Shown: positions 32,937-45,260, counted from the stretch's first letter. The stretch: 64,000 nt of DNA from Eucommia ulmoides (GCA_016647705.1 CM028328.1:39780501-39844500), one strand, 5' to 3'. Made by a program: numbers and translations. The notes: a model not told the origin generated them from the letters alone.

Positions 32937-34236
32937 TGGTAGCACATATATTACGTCACTATTTTAACCGCAAGTCATTAAGTTTTAGTATAATGGGAAA
33001 AGTAAGGGTTGTCGTATCTACAAGGATTGGTTTAGATTATCGTTGTACCGTAATTGTCATAACCTAACTTTATTTAGGTGATAAAAAATAGGTTTTTATA
33101 ATAATTATAAATTAAACTAATTAAACTAATTATACTAATATACTAGTATGATGTTTATGGGAAAATATAGCCTAGGGATTCACTTCGTTTACTTAAATGT
33201 GTTCGCTTCAATCTAGTTTATATTAACGGCATTCCAATCTATTCGACAATCTAGGTATCGAAAACTCAATCACTACCTCTCCTGAGTGTAAAGTGAATGA
33301 ATATGTGATTTTGTGTCAAAGCCGAAGTCCCCCTCGAGCATCTATATGACACTTGGTCACATGAGTCTCGCCCCAACCTCACTAATTGCATACTTTCTAA
33401 CGCCCTCCCAGGTCATTAGATCATTACGTTGTGTTTAAACCCTAATTCGAATTCCAGGTTACCTCTCCCGAGTGTCAAATCCCAATTTCTCAATATATCT
33501 AAACAAGCATATAAATGAAGAAGAACGGTAAACACAATCGAATAGTCAAGAACAATCGATAACGAAACAAAGATTCAACCAAACGACGTATATTAATAAA
33601 CTACATCAATCCTATATATAATCAGTGTTCAGCTCATGGCCATAACCATATATTCAATGATAAACAATATATACATGTGCAAACAACCAAAAATAATTTA
33701 AGAATAAAGAGATAAACAAGGGAGAATAGCCGTTATCTGAAGGTAACGTCCGTAAAAACTGCTCTGATCTTATTTCCTCTTCTCCAATTGAGCTCATCGT
33801 CTTGGGTTGGTTGAGAGCTACACTCAAAAATACTCCCTAGGTATTCTAAGAATAGTGGGAATGAATGGGAACAAAAAGAGAACAAATAAAATATCTAGAA
33901 AATATCCTAAAATAGGTGGCCATTGACCGCTACAGCGGTGGGCATGTCGGTAGGCTTTCTGCTCTATCAACGCTACAGTGGTGAGCGATCAGAACTTAGT
34001 AAACTCTATGCTGTTTTACCATTGCAGCGGTGGGCTGACTACTGCAGCGATGAAACTGCTGCTTTTAATATTTGATTCTCTTGATCGTTTTTCCACCGTT
34101 TTCCTCATTTTTCAACCGTTTTCGCTTCTAACCCCTGTTTTTAACAAAACTAAATGAAAACAAATTAAAACTTAATAAACATACTCGAAAACTACCAAAT
34201 TTGGTTTGGAAATAGACAAATAAAATTCACTTATCA
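32937..34236 (-). repeat. 5' LTR of the Athila-like element
   Basis: On - it begins TGATAAGTG at 34236 and ends next to the primer-binding site. The palindrome array here has four units (about 33925-34052), one more than the sister LTR, with more substitutions. Confidence 0.9.
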
Positions 34237-34265
34237 CCTTTTCACGGTTCACTTAATACCCATAT
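34237..34265. other. Host strip between two insertions
   Basis: Only 29 bp separate the Athila-like element from the solo copia LTR. It includes the left target duplication catat of the latter (34261-34265). Confidence 0.7.
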
Positions 34266-36378
34266 TGTTGAACCTAACGTTTTGATGGACAATTAAAAGT
34301 TGATGTTTTATTGAACTAATATTTTTGTTGAATAGTTTATTATTCAAGTTTCATATATTATAATGAGAAAAAGATTTTATCTAAAAGGATATTTGTTGAA
34401 AAATTTATAACAGGTGCAAAATGAGGGAAATGAAGATTTGAAGAGTATTGAAGACATTGAAGACAAGTAGGTGAAAACAACTCATCACTTTTATACTCTT
34501 AATGCAACCCAAATTAAGATCACATACAACATGTTAAAATAAATAAATGGTTTATAATGTGTTAAAACATAAAAATACTTTTGGTTGAGGGCCTAATTGA
34601 AACAGTGGTTTTAATACTTGAAATGGTGTATTCATGAATCAATTCGGTCAATCGACGAAAGGGGTCTATCGACTAACCAAAACAGTAAGTTAAGAAAGTG
34701 AAATGAGTAACCTATTGATTGATTCGGTTAACTGACAACTTAGGTCGGTTGACTAACCATTCCAGTAGCAAGAAATTAAAAATGATGGAGCCTTAATCGA
34801 TCGATCGACCAAGTAGGTTGGTCTACCAACTAAGCCAGTACAACAGTTAGAATTCTAACTATTGTATGGTTGGTCAACCAGTGCTTTGGGCCGGTCAACC
34901 GATGGTCTTAGTTAAAATAGCTGACTGACTCGATTTTTTATATTTTTTCCTCAATTTTGATGATTTCAAGTGAGTATTTCAAGAGAATTAAATGTATTTC
35001 TCATATATATCATATATTATAAGTTTTCTATTTATTTGGTCCATATAAGTATTTATTCTCTTAATTAAGTTGATAAAATACTTCTTATTCTTAAAGATTT
35101 TGATTTGAAAAAGTTTTAAGGACCAAAGAAATCTTTCGTATTTTGAAGGTATATGATATATGGAATCTCAAAGTGTTATTTAAATTCATGGTTTTTGAAA
35201 ATTATCCGTTATAGGTCTAGTTGTAGGTTTATTGATATAGACCAACGGATTTCAAAAGAGGTAATCAAGAATATCAGCTTTTTGGCTATTCTAAGAGAGA
35301 TTTTTTTTCCACTAAAATTCATATGGGACATTATTAAGAGCTCTTGATCAAAGTGCTAAGTATTTTTGGTCCCCGATTTATGTTTTGCTGTTGAGGTATT
35401 GTATCATTTTCGACGAATTCCGATGAGATATTTCCAAGCTATTTGTTTTGCTTTCTTAGATTATCTGATTAATTGATTGGATAAATTGTTTGAAAAAAAT
35501 TATTTTCGAATCTAATTTTGTGAAAATCTATCAAATGGTTTTTATTTAAGAAATCTGATTATTTGATATTTGTGCTTTAAATTGTTTAAATCAGATTTAT
35601 ACCTTAGATAAAATTTATCACTTAGTATTTCTGGACATTAATCAATTATAATTGTATTGAGATGGTTGAAGCTTCTTCCGGGAAGAAATTTGAAAATCTT
35701 TTGTATTTGTGAGTTTGAGTAGATTAGACACATGTAGGTCGGTGTCTAATCAGGGTAGCTATGTTTTAATCTCTAGCCTGTGAAAAAGATTGAGGTTTAA
35801 TCTTTAACCTAAAAAGGGATTAGGGTTTGATCTTTAGATTGCAAAAAAAAATTAGGTTAGTCTTTGACCTTTGAAAAGATTAGATTTTAATTCTTTATGT
35901 AATAGAATTAGAGTAATTGAAAAGCTTCTTCCTAAGCCTATGAAAAGGATAAGTGTAATAGCGTGAAAGAGTAATAGGTTGATTATAAGCCTATGAAAAG
36001 AATCAGAGTTATAAAGGTTGATTATAAGCCTGTGGAAAAAAAAAATCAAAATTGTAAGGGTTTGGTTGAAAATAAAATAAAATTATAAGAGTTTGGTTTC
36101 TACCTGGTAAAAGAATCAAGGGGTAGTGGATTGAAAAATGCTTGTGGAGCTCAGGGGACTTAACGTAGGTAAGATTAGCTTGCTGAACCAAGATAAATTC
36201 TTGTGTGTTGCATTGTTACTTTTCGGTTGTTTGGGTGTTCACTTAGTTAAACATATTTCTGCTACCAAACAAGATAATAATCAATTAGAGATGTTGATTT
36301 CTTAAATTTGAATTTATTGCTTAAATTTTTTATAACTACCCAATTCACCCTTCTCTTGGGTAGATCTTTAGGCCAACA
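34266..36378 (+). mobile_element. Solo copia (Sirevirus-like) LTR
   Basis: It begins TGTTGAACCTAACG and ends TTAGGCCAACA. Flanking catat (34261-34265) and catac (36379-36383) differ at one base. Palindrome relics of the ggTCGACc type, mostly decayed to TTGACC or GGTCAA, lie at about 34640-34915. A hairpin ctacccaa..ttgggtag lies near the 3' end. No internal element sequence is attached. Confidence 0.88.
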
Positions 36379-36383
36379 CATAC

Positions 36384-36975
36384 TATCCAAATAAAAAAAT
36401 ATAACCAAAAAGATAATGTCTATCAAATCAATAAAAACCAAACCTTTCTTAACGAATATCTCCAACTGAAACTCAAGGAGAAAAGATAAATTGAACATGA
36501 CGGATGAAATACTCTAGAATGATTAGTAATTTCAAGATCTTCCTTTGAAATGCTCCGATCTATCCCGAATACAAAGATATCTAAGTGTTTTGGTTGAAGA
36601 GTTTTGGATATAGAGGATGGGTATAGAGAGAGAAAGTGAAAATTTAGGACAAACCAAAGAAAATGGACCTCAAAGGTCTTTAACCCCAAAACAGGTTGGT
36701 TAATCGGCTATTTGGTCGGTTGACCGACCCCTTTTCCCCGAAAACGAACCATTTTCATCGTCTTTTTTTCTATTGACCGATACTTCGGTCAATCAACCGA
36801 ATTCCCTAGAATTCCTCTCATTTGTTTGTTTATTCCTCATTTGTTTCATAATTTGATTCACATAAATATTTATTTAAAAAATTATTTTAACTCACATAAA
36901 TATTTATTTAAAGAAAACATTTTAACATACTAAAATTAACACACACACTAAATAAATTAATTCTTTAGAAAAAGG
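36384..36975. other. Unassigned AT-rich stretch with GGTTGACC palindromes
   Basis: At 36692-36805 there are several GGTCGGTTGACCGACC-like palindromes resembling those of the copia LTRs, so this may be a truncated old LTR on -. A 34-bp tandem duplication (unit starting cacataaatatttattt) lies at 36859-36926. The - frames at 36262-36689 show no protein features. Confidence 0.35.
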
Positions 36976-37260
36976 CTAGGCATCAGTCTCCCTAACAAAA
37001 TTAACATATTTATAATTTACAAAGTTTAACATACCTAGTTCGTCCTTGGGAATGTTTGGTGTGTGTACATTAATTTGATTTTCAATGCCAGTCTTGACTT
37101 CCTTTGAATCAATTATTTTATCCTTTTGTTGACTTACCTTGATAATGTCTTCCTTTGGTAGGACAACTTTCCTCTGAATATTCTCTGTAATAATTTTCCT
37201 GCCTTTGTGAGATACTTGAGTTTGTTTTGACTTGTTACAATCTATAACGACTTTATACAT
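36976..37260 (-). pseudogene. Unidentified Lys-rich ORF
   Basis: A 94-codon open frame on - continues upstream (37261-37400) in the same frame with two stops, so the original reading frame was longer, perhaps 140 codons. Lys, Ile, Val and Gln are frequent; I see no Cys/His knuckle, membrane span or catalytic motif. Clusters such as KIITENIQRKVVLPKEDIIK look like a hydrophilic linker, as found in retroelement gag or pol spacer regions, but this is only an inference. It lies upstream of Tat-type 3' arrays yet on the opposite strand, so it need not belong to the same element. Confidence 0.3.
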
Positions 37261-37627
37261 CGGCTTTTTCAGACTTTGATTCTGAGCTTTTCTTTGTTGA
37301 TAATCATTGATTTGTCTCCCATACTAAAATTGTGGATTTCTAAAGTTTCAATTAAATCTTCGCATGTCATATTGATTCATCCTTCTTAGTTCAATAAATC
37401 TAGGATCTCTTCTTTGCATATTATTTTCATTTGCCATTCTGGGTCTGATAAATCCACTAGTCAAGAAACCGGGGAGAATCTCATCGAAAGTCAGCTTCAT
37501 GACTTTGTTCCCTATTTCTTAGCATGTGTTGGGGCACATTTTATCCTAGGAAAGCTTTGTAACTTTCTCCAAGAAACACATGGCATGTCCTTGCTATAAA
37601 TCTTAGAAAGACAGCCCGAACTACATT

Positions 37628-37895
37628 TTAACCAAATTCCTGATGAAAATCAAGATACATAGGCAACCCTTGTGGGTTGGTTGTCTAATTAAAACAAAAT
37701 TACTATTGCCTGAACTATGTTTTGACCTAATTCCTGACCTAAGAATCAAGATACGTAGGCAACCCCGTGCGGATTCGATTATCCAAATACAACAAAATCA
37801 TCATTCTGGATATGAACTATGTCTCGACCAGACTCCTGACCAAAAATTAGGATACATAGGCAGTCATGCAGGTTCGACCATCAAATTAAAACATA
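37628..37895 (+). repeat. Tandem double-hairpin modules, about 100-bp period
   Basis: Three copies start near 37628, 37722 and 37827, each with the gatacgtaggcaaccc core and a following GTGGGTT/GCGGATT arm. Confidence 0.8.
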
Positions 37896-37924
37896 TCATC
37901 GATATACAATAAACTGCAGGAATT

Positions 37925-38440
37925 GCCCACGAAAGTTTGGTCACGTCACAACTGAAATCAAGCAACAATGACAAACCAGGGCCCACTTCATGAAAAGTCA
38001 ACTTTCCCGAAGAAAAGTATGACTTCGTTTTTCATCATCCCTGATCACAAGCCGGGGCATACAGCGATAGAGTTGACTTACCCGAGAGAAGTCTATATTC
38101 ATTTTTCATCACCCCCAATCACAAGTCGGGGCATACTGTGATAAGGTTCACTTTTCTGATAGAAGCCTGTCATTACTCCTGACATGAGTTGGCACGCGAT
38201 TCACCAGGTTCGACTTCCTAAAAATTTCACTTTCATCAACTACTATCCCGGCATGAGCCTGGGCATGAGTTGCAAGATTAGGTCTTCCCGAGACGAAGCT
38301 AATCTCCACTACCCCGGCCTTCCACTGGGGCACATTTTATCACTTATCATCATTACACCCCTAGTTTTGAGCTAGGGCATACTTTAGCTAATCACCCCAA
38401 CCATGGACTAGGGAACATTTCATATGTCATCATCACTCCT
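37925..38440 (+). repeat. Degenerate array with 'ccggggcata' core
   Basis: Units of about 55-75 bp share a catcactcc..atcacaagccggggcatac core, clearest at 38029-38064 and 38103-38138 (74 bp apart), and weaker at about 38178, 38250, 38320, 38365 and 38410. Confidence 0.65.
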
Positions 38441-38715
38441 TTTAAATTCCTTGTCATGGGTGACTCCGCTATACAGGTAACTCATTTTAATTCCTTGTCA
38501 TAGATGACTCCACTATGCAGGTAATTCCTTTTAATTTCCTTGTCATAGGTGACTTCACTACGTCATTAACCCTTTTTAAATTTCGTGTCATAAGTGACTC
38601 CGCTACATCGGTAACCCCTTTTAAATTATGCGTCACATGTGACTCTGCTATGTTGGTAACCTCTTTTAAATTCCTCATCATAGGTGACTCCTCTATGTTA
38701 TTAAACCCTTTTCAA
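38439..38715 (+). repeat. Six-copy 45-bp tandem repeat
   Basis: The unit ttttaaattccttgtcatag followed by gtgactccgctatgt and ggtaac recurs with anchors at 38451, 38495, 38540, 38585, 38630 and 38675. Because 45 is a multiple of three, open frames appear on both strands (38487-38681 and 38515-38730); they are repeat artefacts. Confidence 0.9.
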
Positions 38716-38894
38716 TTCCACATTCAGTGATTATGATAAATCAATAATTCTTCTGGCTTTATTGCTTAGTAGCCAAATTTGCTAGAACTACACCTAGCCA
38801 GATTTTTAGCTTGCCAGAGATATATAAGAACACCCCTGGTTGGGTTCAGTCAGAACCCAAGAGATATTGGTACTCCGTTTATTTAATTTATATT

Positions 38895-39044
38895 AATGGT
38901 GAGACTGGCCAGGTACGATGCCATTTATATGTTTATTTTACTTTAACAATAAAACCAGCCAAGTATGACACCGTTTGTTTGTTTACTTTATCATAATGGT
39001 GAGGCCTACCAGGTACGACGCCATTTGTCTGTTTACTTTACTTT
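38895..39044 (+). repeat. About 50-bp tandem array, left part
   Basis: The unit ggtgagactggccaggtacg followed by acgccatttgtctgtttact occurs near 38899, 38949 and 38999. The array is interrupted by the copia insertion and resumes at 49615. Confidence 0.85.
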
Positions 39045-40759
39045 TGTTGAACCCATGGTTTTGATGAGCAGTTAAGTATTGATATTTTTGGTGAAACTAA
39101 TGGTTTTATCAAGTGTTTTAGATTTATAGTTCCATACATTTGATTAAGAAGAAGATTTAATAAAGAAGACATAAAGGGTACAAGATAGACAAGACAAATA
39201 TATGAAAAGTTTCGAAAACGCTAAAGAAAAATAGGTGAAAATAACTCTTTAATTATATATTCATAATGTAACCCAAATTAGGATCACGTACGACACTTAA
39301 AATGAGTTAATTCTATGTGTCATGATAAGAAGTAATAAATTTAAGATCCAAAAATGAGATATTGTATGTGCTCCTTATGGAAAATGATTTTGATAGTTGA
39401 CCTAGTTGAAAAATGTGTTTTAAAGTATAAAATATTGTGTTTTCAGGCCAATTCGGTCCATCGAGAAAAGCAATTGGTCGATTTATTACAACAATGAGTG
39501 TTGTGAGATAAAATGAAGTCCTACTAATCCAATCAGTTAACCGAGAAAAGTAATCAGTTAACCAATTGAAACAGTAGCTGAAATAGGTAAGGAAGTGGGT
39601 ATACTGATCCAATCAGTCAACCAAATAAAAAGGATCAATCGAAAAAGTCAGTAGATGGAATGGTAAAAATTAAAAACTCACTGATCAATTCGATTAACCG
39701 AATGGGTAAAGTTGGTCAAGCGAATGGGTGTAGTGCCAACGGCTAATTTGGCCTTGGCACAGGTCGGCCAACCCATTAGTATAGGTCAGTCAACTGACTG
39801 CTTCAGTCTGGAATTTGGCTGATTTGGTCTCTTGATATAAAACTATCCGTTTTTTATGATTTTAAGAGAGGGGTTTGGGGGATTTGAATGTATTTAAAAT
39901 ATGAACAACCTATTTAGTAATCACTATTGATAAGGACCATATATTTTGAGTAATTTAATTGATTTAATACTTCCTATTCTTGTGGTTTTAAATTAGGAAT
40001 AGTTTTAGGGACTTAAAAGGGAGAATTAAAAGATATTTTTAAGTGGAACACACCTATATTGATAGGATATGTTATATGGCGTCTTAGAGTTTCATTTAAT
40101 GATATATCTTTGAAAAACTAGCCGTTTGAGGGCTAGTCATTGGTTTATTTATAGAGACCTACGGGAATTGAATGAAATACATCAATAACATTAGTTTGAA
40201 CTTTTATAAGAGTGAGATTTTTGTTAAGATTTATATGAGTGATTCTTTATAATTTCTTGATCTAAAGTGATTATTGTTTGGCATCACCGACTTGAGTTCT
40301 AATTGCGATATTATCATTATCTTTGGTGCTTTCCCAATTAGATCCTTCCAAGCTTTATTACTTTTTTTTTTTAAGTTATATTTCTTTTGATTTCTTGGTT
40401 TAGGATTGCTAGAAATTGTTTTAAACTTAAAAGCCTAAAAATATTTTTTTAAACGATTTCTGTCTGATTATCTGATTACGTATTAAATTTGAGCTACCCA
40501 CTTTATTTATTAATCCGATTTTAATTACCTCACATTATAACTATCACGTAGTAATTATTCGGGACAATAATAGAATATATTTGTACTGAGGTGGCAGTAG
40601 TTCCTTGTGGGAAGAAACTCATATTTTTTGTATATGTGAGTTTAAGTGGATTAGACACATTTGGAACGATGTCTAATCGGGATAGCTAGGTTTCGATATT
40701 TTTTCTTGAAAAAGATTAGGATTTGATCTTTGTCCTAGTAAAAAAGGTTAGGTTATTCT
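39045..40759 (+). repeat. Left LTR of the second copia element, first part
   Basis: It begins TGTTGAACCC and aligns with the right LTR from 47336. Palindrome relics lie at about 39450-39800. A plausible TATA is the tttatttatagagacct stretch at about 40142-40158. It is interrupted at 40759. Confidence 0.9.
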
Positions 40760-43073
40760 TGTTGGCCCAGTGAGCTACCCAAGAGGGGGTGAATTGGATA
40801 GTATTAAAAATATCATAATATAACACTTCAAAAATTAAACAATTAATTTTATTCTAAAATTAATTATTATCTTTTATAGCAGCAGATTATGTATTATCAA
40901 CTAGGTGCACACTCAAACAACAAATATAAACAATGCAAATAATGAAGCACACAGAAATTTATTTTGGTTCACCAATATATTCTTGGCTAATCCAGTCCCC
41001 CGAGCTCCACAGAGAGTCACACCCACTAAACTTAAGATTCCTTTAAAGGTAGGAACCAAACCCTCACAACTATTCTTTTCACAAGCCCAGAATCAACCTT
41101 TACAATTCTTTTTCACATGTTAAGGAATAACCTCTATCTTTTTACCATACGGAAGATTAACTTAATTCTATTACAGGGAGAATTACGACCTAATTCTTTT
41201 AATACCTTAGGCTCAAGAATTAAACCTCACACAAATATGCTCCAAATATCCTTTTACCCAGTAAGGATTGAACCATTACAATTCACTCACAAATTCAATC
41301 AAGGAAAAATTAGCACCTAATCTTTTTATACTCTAGGCAAAGATCAAAACCACAATCTCTTTATCGGAAGAGATTGAAATCAGCTACCCTTGATTAGACA
41401 CTCCCAGTAGTATCTAATCCAACACTCAACTCACCAATTACAAATAATTGATAAGTGATTTTTCCACTCAGAGCTTCTACTATCCCAGATAAATTCAAAC
41501 TCAATTAATGTGCCGATACTAATGAAAGAAAAATGAGAATTTAAAAATCTGATAAATAAATATGGGTAGCAAGCAATTAAACACATAATCAGATTTTCTC
41601 AAGAAATTGTTTCAAAAATAATTTTCAATAAAAAAATTCGAAAAACAATTTCAAAGATCAAATTCCAAATAATAAATAATATAATCAAGCAACAAATAGT
41701 AAGTAATTTGGAAAGATCTCACCAGGATTCCACCGAAAAAAATAATGATTAGAATAGCAATGAAATTTCAGATCGGTAATAGCAATAATTCACAGCAAAT
41801 ATTTCTCAAGAACAACTCTCAGAAAAGATCTCACAATTCATTTAGTATGATTACTCTTAGAAAGCACGAGAGCTGAATAACTCAGAATTGTTTGAATTCT
41901 CTTGATTTCTAATTATTTTACATGTGAAATCCACATGTCTATTTTAAGTCACTTGAAACAAGCCCTATAACGGCTAGTTCCCATAAATCATAACATTTAA
42001 TTACACCAATAGACCATCTATATCATAATGATTCATTCGTGGTATAATTCGCTTAAAATATCTCTTAAAATATTTTAAGTCCCTTAAACTTTTACTCAAA
42101 CTCAATTAGATACGAATGAAAGAATTACATGTACCAAATTAAAAAATATCAAAACTACTTGAACCATATCTATAGGGATAATTAAATATTAATTAAATAA
42201 CTCAAAACATATCATATCCCTAAGATATCTCACATATCTTAACCATTAAACGACTAGGAATGACTACTATTGAATAACATTTGAAATTCCATAAATCCTG
42301 AAATAGCTCCATCTGTCGACCGGCCAAGACCCATCAGTTGACCGCCGAATTCAAGATGTAGCCAAGCCAAAAACTCTTCGCCCATCGGTCGACTACCCAT
42401 CCATCACCTGTCGACTGGATGATTCAGAAAGTTTCATAAGTCGACCTATCTGTCGACTCGGAGATTCAGAGAGTTCATTCTCTGATCACAAGTTGACTCA
42501 CCTGTCGACCTAGAGATTCAGAGACTTCTTGTTTTAAGCTCAGGTCAACCTACCTGTTAACTGAGAGATTCAGCAACTTCATTCATTAATCACTGGTCGA
42601 CTTACCTATCAACTGAGAGATGCTGGAATCCTCCTCTGAATTCATTTTAAATCCAATTTCATCGATGTTTTCACCCCTTTAATCGATTTGTTTTCTCGGT
42701 TAGCTCCACTAAATATTAAATTCAATTTTAGTTAATTATCTTTATTTCTTTTTCAATTACACACAGGAGCAAATAATTTAACTAAGTACGATCCTATAAA
42801 AACACACATAATTTTGAAAAGTATTTTGTGTCGTGTGTGATCCTAACCGGAATACATTAAGAGTTAGAATTTAACCTGAGTTGTTTTCTCTAGGTTCTTC
42901 AATTTATTCAAACTCTTAATCTTCTATCATCTTTGTCATCATCTTTAGCATTACCACAATATCTTCATGATCATTTTTATCACTGGAACTAATAAACTAA
43001 AATACTCAATAAAATCATTAGTTCCACAAAAAACATCAACATTTAATTGTTCATCAAAATCTTAGGATCAATA
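40760..43073 (-). mobile_element. Solo copia LTR nested in the left LTR
   Basis: On + it starts TGTTGGCCCAG and ends GGATCAATA, so the terminal CA was changed. The perfect target duplication attct is at 40755-40759 and 43074-43078. Read on -, it matches the LTR family of the 2841-7978 element, with recognisable GTCGAC pairs at about 42315-42560. Joining the flanks restores the host LTR sequence seen at about 49090-49125. Confidence 0.92.
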
Positions 43074-43078
43074 ATTCT

Positions 43079-43590
43079 TTTCTCTTGAAAAGAATTAGGT
43101 TTTGATTCATCCTGCAATTGAATTATTTTGAGTGAATTGTATAGGTTCATCATTCTCTATGAAAAGGATAAGTGAGAGAGTGTTGGGTTAGTCTTTAGCC
43201 TGGTTAAAAAATAAAGTTCATCCTTGACCTGTGAAAAGGGTAAATTATAAAGGTTGATTCTATGCATGTAAAAGAATCGTGAGTTATAAGGGTTTGGTTC
43301 CTACCTAGTAAAGAAATCAAGAGGTTGGTGGATTGCACAATCTCCGTGGAGTTCAGGTGACTGGACGTAGGCAAGATTAGCTTGACCGAACCCGGATAAA
43401 TTCTTGTGTACTATATTTATTTATTATCTATATTGTATTTAGGCGTGCACTTAGTATTAAACACATATCCGCCGTGTATCAAGAAAATAATTGATTTATA
43501 GAAATTAATTATTTGGGTTTAAAGGATTAATTGATTAAAATTTTGTAACTACCCAATTCACCCCCTTTTGGGTAGCTCTTTGGGCCAACA
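43079..43590 (+). repeat. Left LTR of the second copia element, last part
   Basis: It resumes with cttgaaaagaattaggtttt as in the right LTR near 49100. It ends TTTGGGCCAACA at 43590, immediately before the primer-binding site. Confidence 0.92.
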
Positions 43591-43592
43591 AT

Positions 43593-43606
43593 TGGTACTA
43601 GAGTTG
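43593..43606 (+). promoter_or_regulatory. Primer-binding site (initiator Met tRNA type, decayed)
   Basis: TTGGTACTAGAGTTGG follows the LTR by two bases. It is a two- or three-base variant of the TGGTATCAGAGC site used by Sireviruses. Confidence 0.75.
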
Positions 43607-43648
43607 GTTTAACTCGTTTGGCTTAAAAGCCTTGTTAAGAAAGATTAT

Positions 43649-44500
43649 ATGGCATACTATGTAGGCACTCTTGGTGAGGGACAATCTATGCACCCTCCAT
43701 ATTTGTTTATAGGTAATAATTAGGCACTTTGAAATAACAAGATGATTGAATTTCTTCAAACCACTAACTATGATGCGTGGTTAGTTATTGAAGATAGACC
43801 ATATCTTCCTAAAAAGAATGGAATAATTAAGAAGAAGGAACAACTGAGTTCCTTTGATAAACAGAAACTATCTATTAATTCTCAAACTATTAACATTCTA
43901 CTTTGTTCTTTGATGCAAATGAGTGTAATAGAGTTTCAAGTTGTGGATTTGTAAAAGAAATATGGGATACATTGAAAACCATACTTGAGGATATGATCAA
44001 GTAAAACAATCCAAAATCAATACTTACACTCATCAATTCAAAGTGTTCAGAATGGGTGATACGGAAACAATCTTGGAAATGTATATGAGATTCACCATCA
44101 CACACAGCAATTTTCATCGGTTGGAAAGCCGTATTCCATGGAGAAAAAAGTATGAAAGATTTTTAGATCATTAACCAAAATCTAGGAATCAAAAGTGATT
44201 GCAATCAAGGAAGCCAAAGATCTCACCAAATACACTATCGATAAACTCATTGGTAATTTAATAACCCATGAGACTACTGTGTGAGAATATGAGGATGGAT
44301 CAGAAAGAAACTTCAAAAAGGAAGGAGAGATCTATGAAAGAAATGTGGGACGATATAGATTCCAGTAGTTTCGAAGTATCGGGCAATGATGAGGAAACTT
44401 CAACGTTTGCCACAATTGCTAATGAGGTTAAGGTAACTAAATATTCTAGTTCGTGTACTTCGGATTTTGATGAGTTATTTTATATTTACTAAGAACTATT
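43649..44500 (+). pseudogene. Copia gag remnant
   Basis: Gag starts at ATG 43649, with PPYLFIGNN matching the family's PPLF-G-NY block, then a TAG. After a frame change the frame at 43742-43954 continues with NYDAWLVIED and DKQKLSINSQTINILLCSL, classic copia gag helices. Further frame changes follow: a segment with a YDQVKQSKINTYTHQF-like reading near 43990-44040, and AIKEAKDLTKYTIDKLIGNLITHE-like sequence near 44200-44272. The frame 44268-44492 is an acidic/basic linker. Near 44838-44880 a KCFNYN..GQPSK relic sits where the zinc knuckle should be but lacks the Cys/His spacing. At least four frameshifts or stops. Confidence 0.8.
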
Positions 44501-45119
44501 GTATGATTATAAGAATCAATGTTTTAAAATTGATGCTCTACAAAGTACAGTGACTTCATTGAACAAATGTATTTAAAATTTCGAGGCCGAGAACACTGAT
44601 TTTAAACAACAGATTTCAGAAAACATCTCCTGTGTTTTAGAAAAGAAAAACAATGAATTAAAATCCAAAGTTGTGGATTTAGATTCCATTGTTCTCAAGT
44701 TTACAAAATGGTGAGAATAATTTTAAAATGATTTTGGGAAATTTCAGAGGTGTTTTTGATAAAATTGGTCTTGGTTTTTAGAAAAATATCAAACAAAAGA
44801 GATTTCAAAAATTCTTTTCTGAAACTAAGAAAGTTATGAAATGTTTTAACTATAACATTGTGGGGCAACCATCAAAAAATATTTTTTGAAAATATCTAAA
44901 TGTAAGCAAGTATGGATTCCTAAAGGAACAAAGAAGGCTCCAAACAACGAAAGCGAATCCACGTAGATTAGGTACCATCTAGGAACATTTTGAGGTGCTC
45001 CTTGCAGGTTAATCTAATAAACATCTATGAGTAAGAACAAATTGTTCCTAGGAGGAGGCTATTCTTAGCACATGACAAAAGAAAAAAGTTAAATTTACGT
45101 CTTCGACACCTAAAAACAA

Positions 45120-45260
45120 AAGTCATGTGATTTGTGGAGAATATGCCATGAAATGCCACAACAAAAAGGTGTTGTGGAAAGAAAAAATAGAACACTTCAA
45201 GAAATGGCCAGAACGGTGCTGAATGAGAATCGTCTTCTTAAATACTTCTAGGCTGAAGTT
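45120..45260 (+). pseudogene. Integrase scrap
   Basis: One frame reads EMPQQKGVVERKNRTLQEMA at about 45145-45205 and continues RTVLNENRLLKYF then a stop. The QQ-GVVERKNRTLQEMAR block is the conserved end of the copia integrase core. The catalytic D,D part and the HHCC zinc domain are missing, apparently deleted between about 44960 and 45120. Confidence 0.85.

Larger units (their letters stand above)
28980..34236 (-). mobile_element. Athila-like Ty3/gypsy element, gag only
   Basis: LTRs of 1272 bp (28980-30251) and 1300 bp (32937-34236) flank 2.7 kb. On -, the primer-binding site near the right LTR is of the Athila type. The tract before the left LTR reads aagtttgggggtat then TGATAGG, the usual Athila-lineage 3' junction. 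Only a gag remnant is coding; protease, reverse transcriptase and integrase are absent, so it is non-autonomous. The flanks cctttc (left) and ccttttc (right) suggest a target duplication, but it is not exact. Confidence 0.88.

Noticed and set aside
28974-34243. Exact target duplication for the Athila-like element
   Set aside because: Flanks cctttc and ccttttc are similar but not equal, and the low-complexity context makes the match weak.
37628-37895. Possible CRISPR array because of regular spacing
   Set aside because: This is a plant repeat region, the repeats are imperfect with decayed similarity throughout the unit, and there are no cas genes.
38487-38730. Repeated 15-residue units on both strands, looking like a repeat protein
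   Set aside because: The 45-bp minisatellite period is divisible by three, so both strands stay open; no start context or homologue is recognised.
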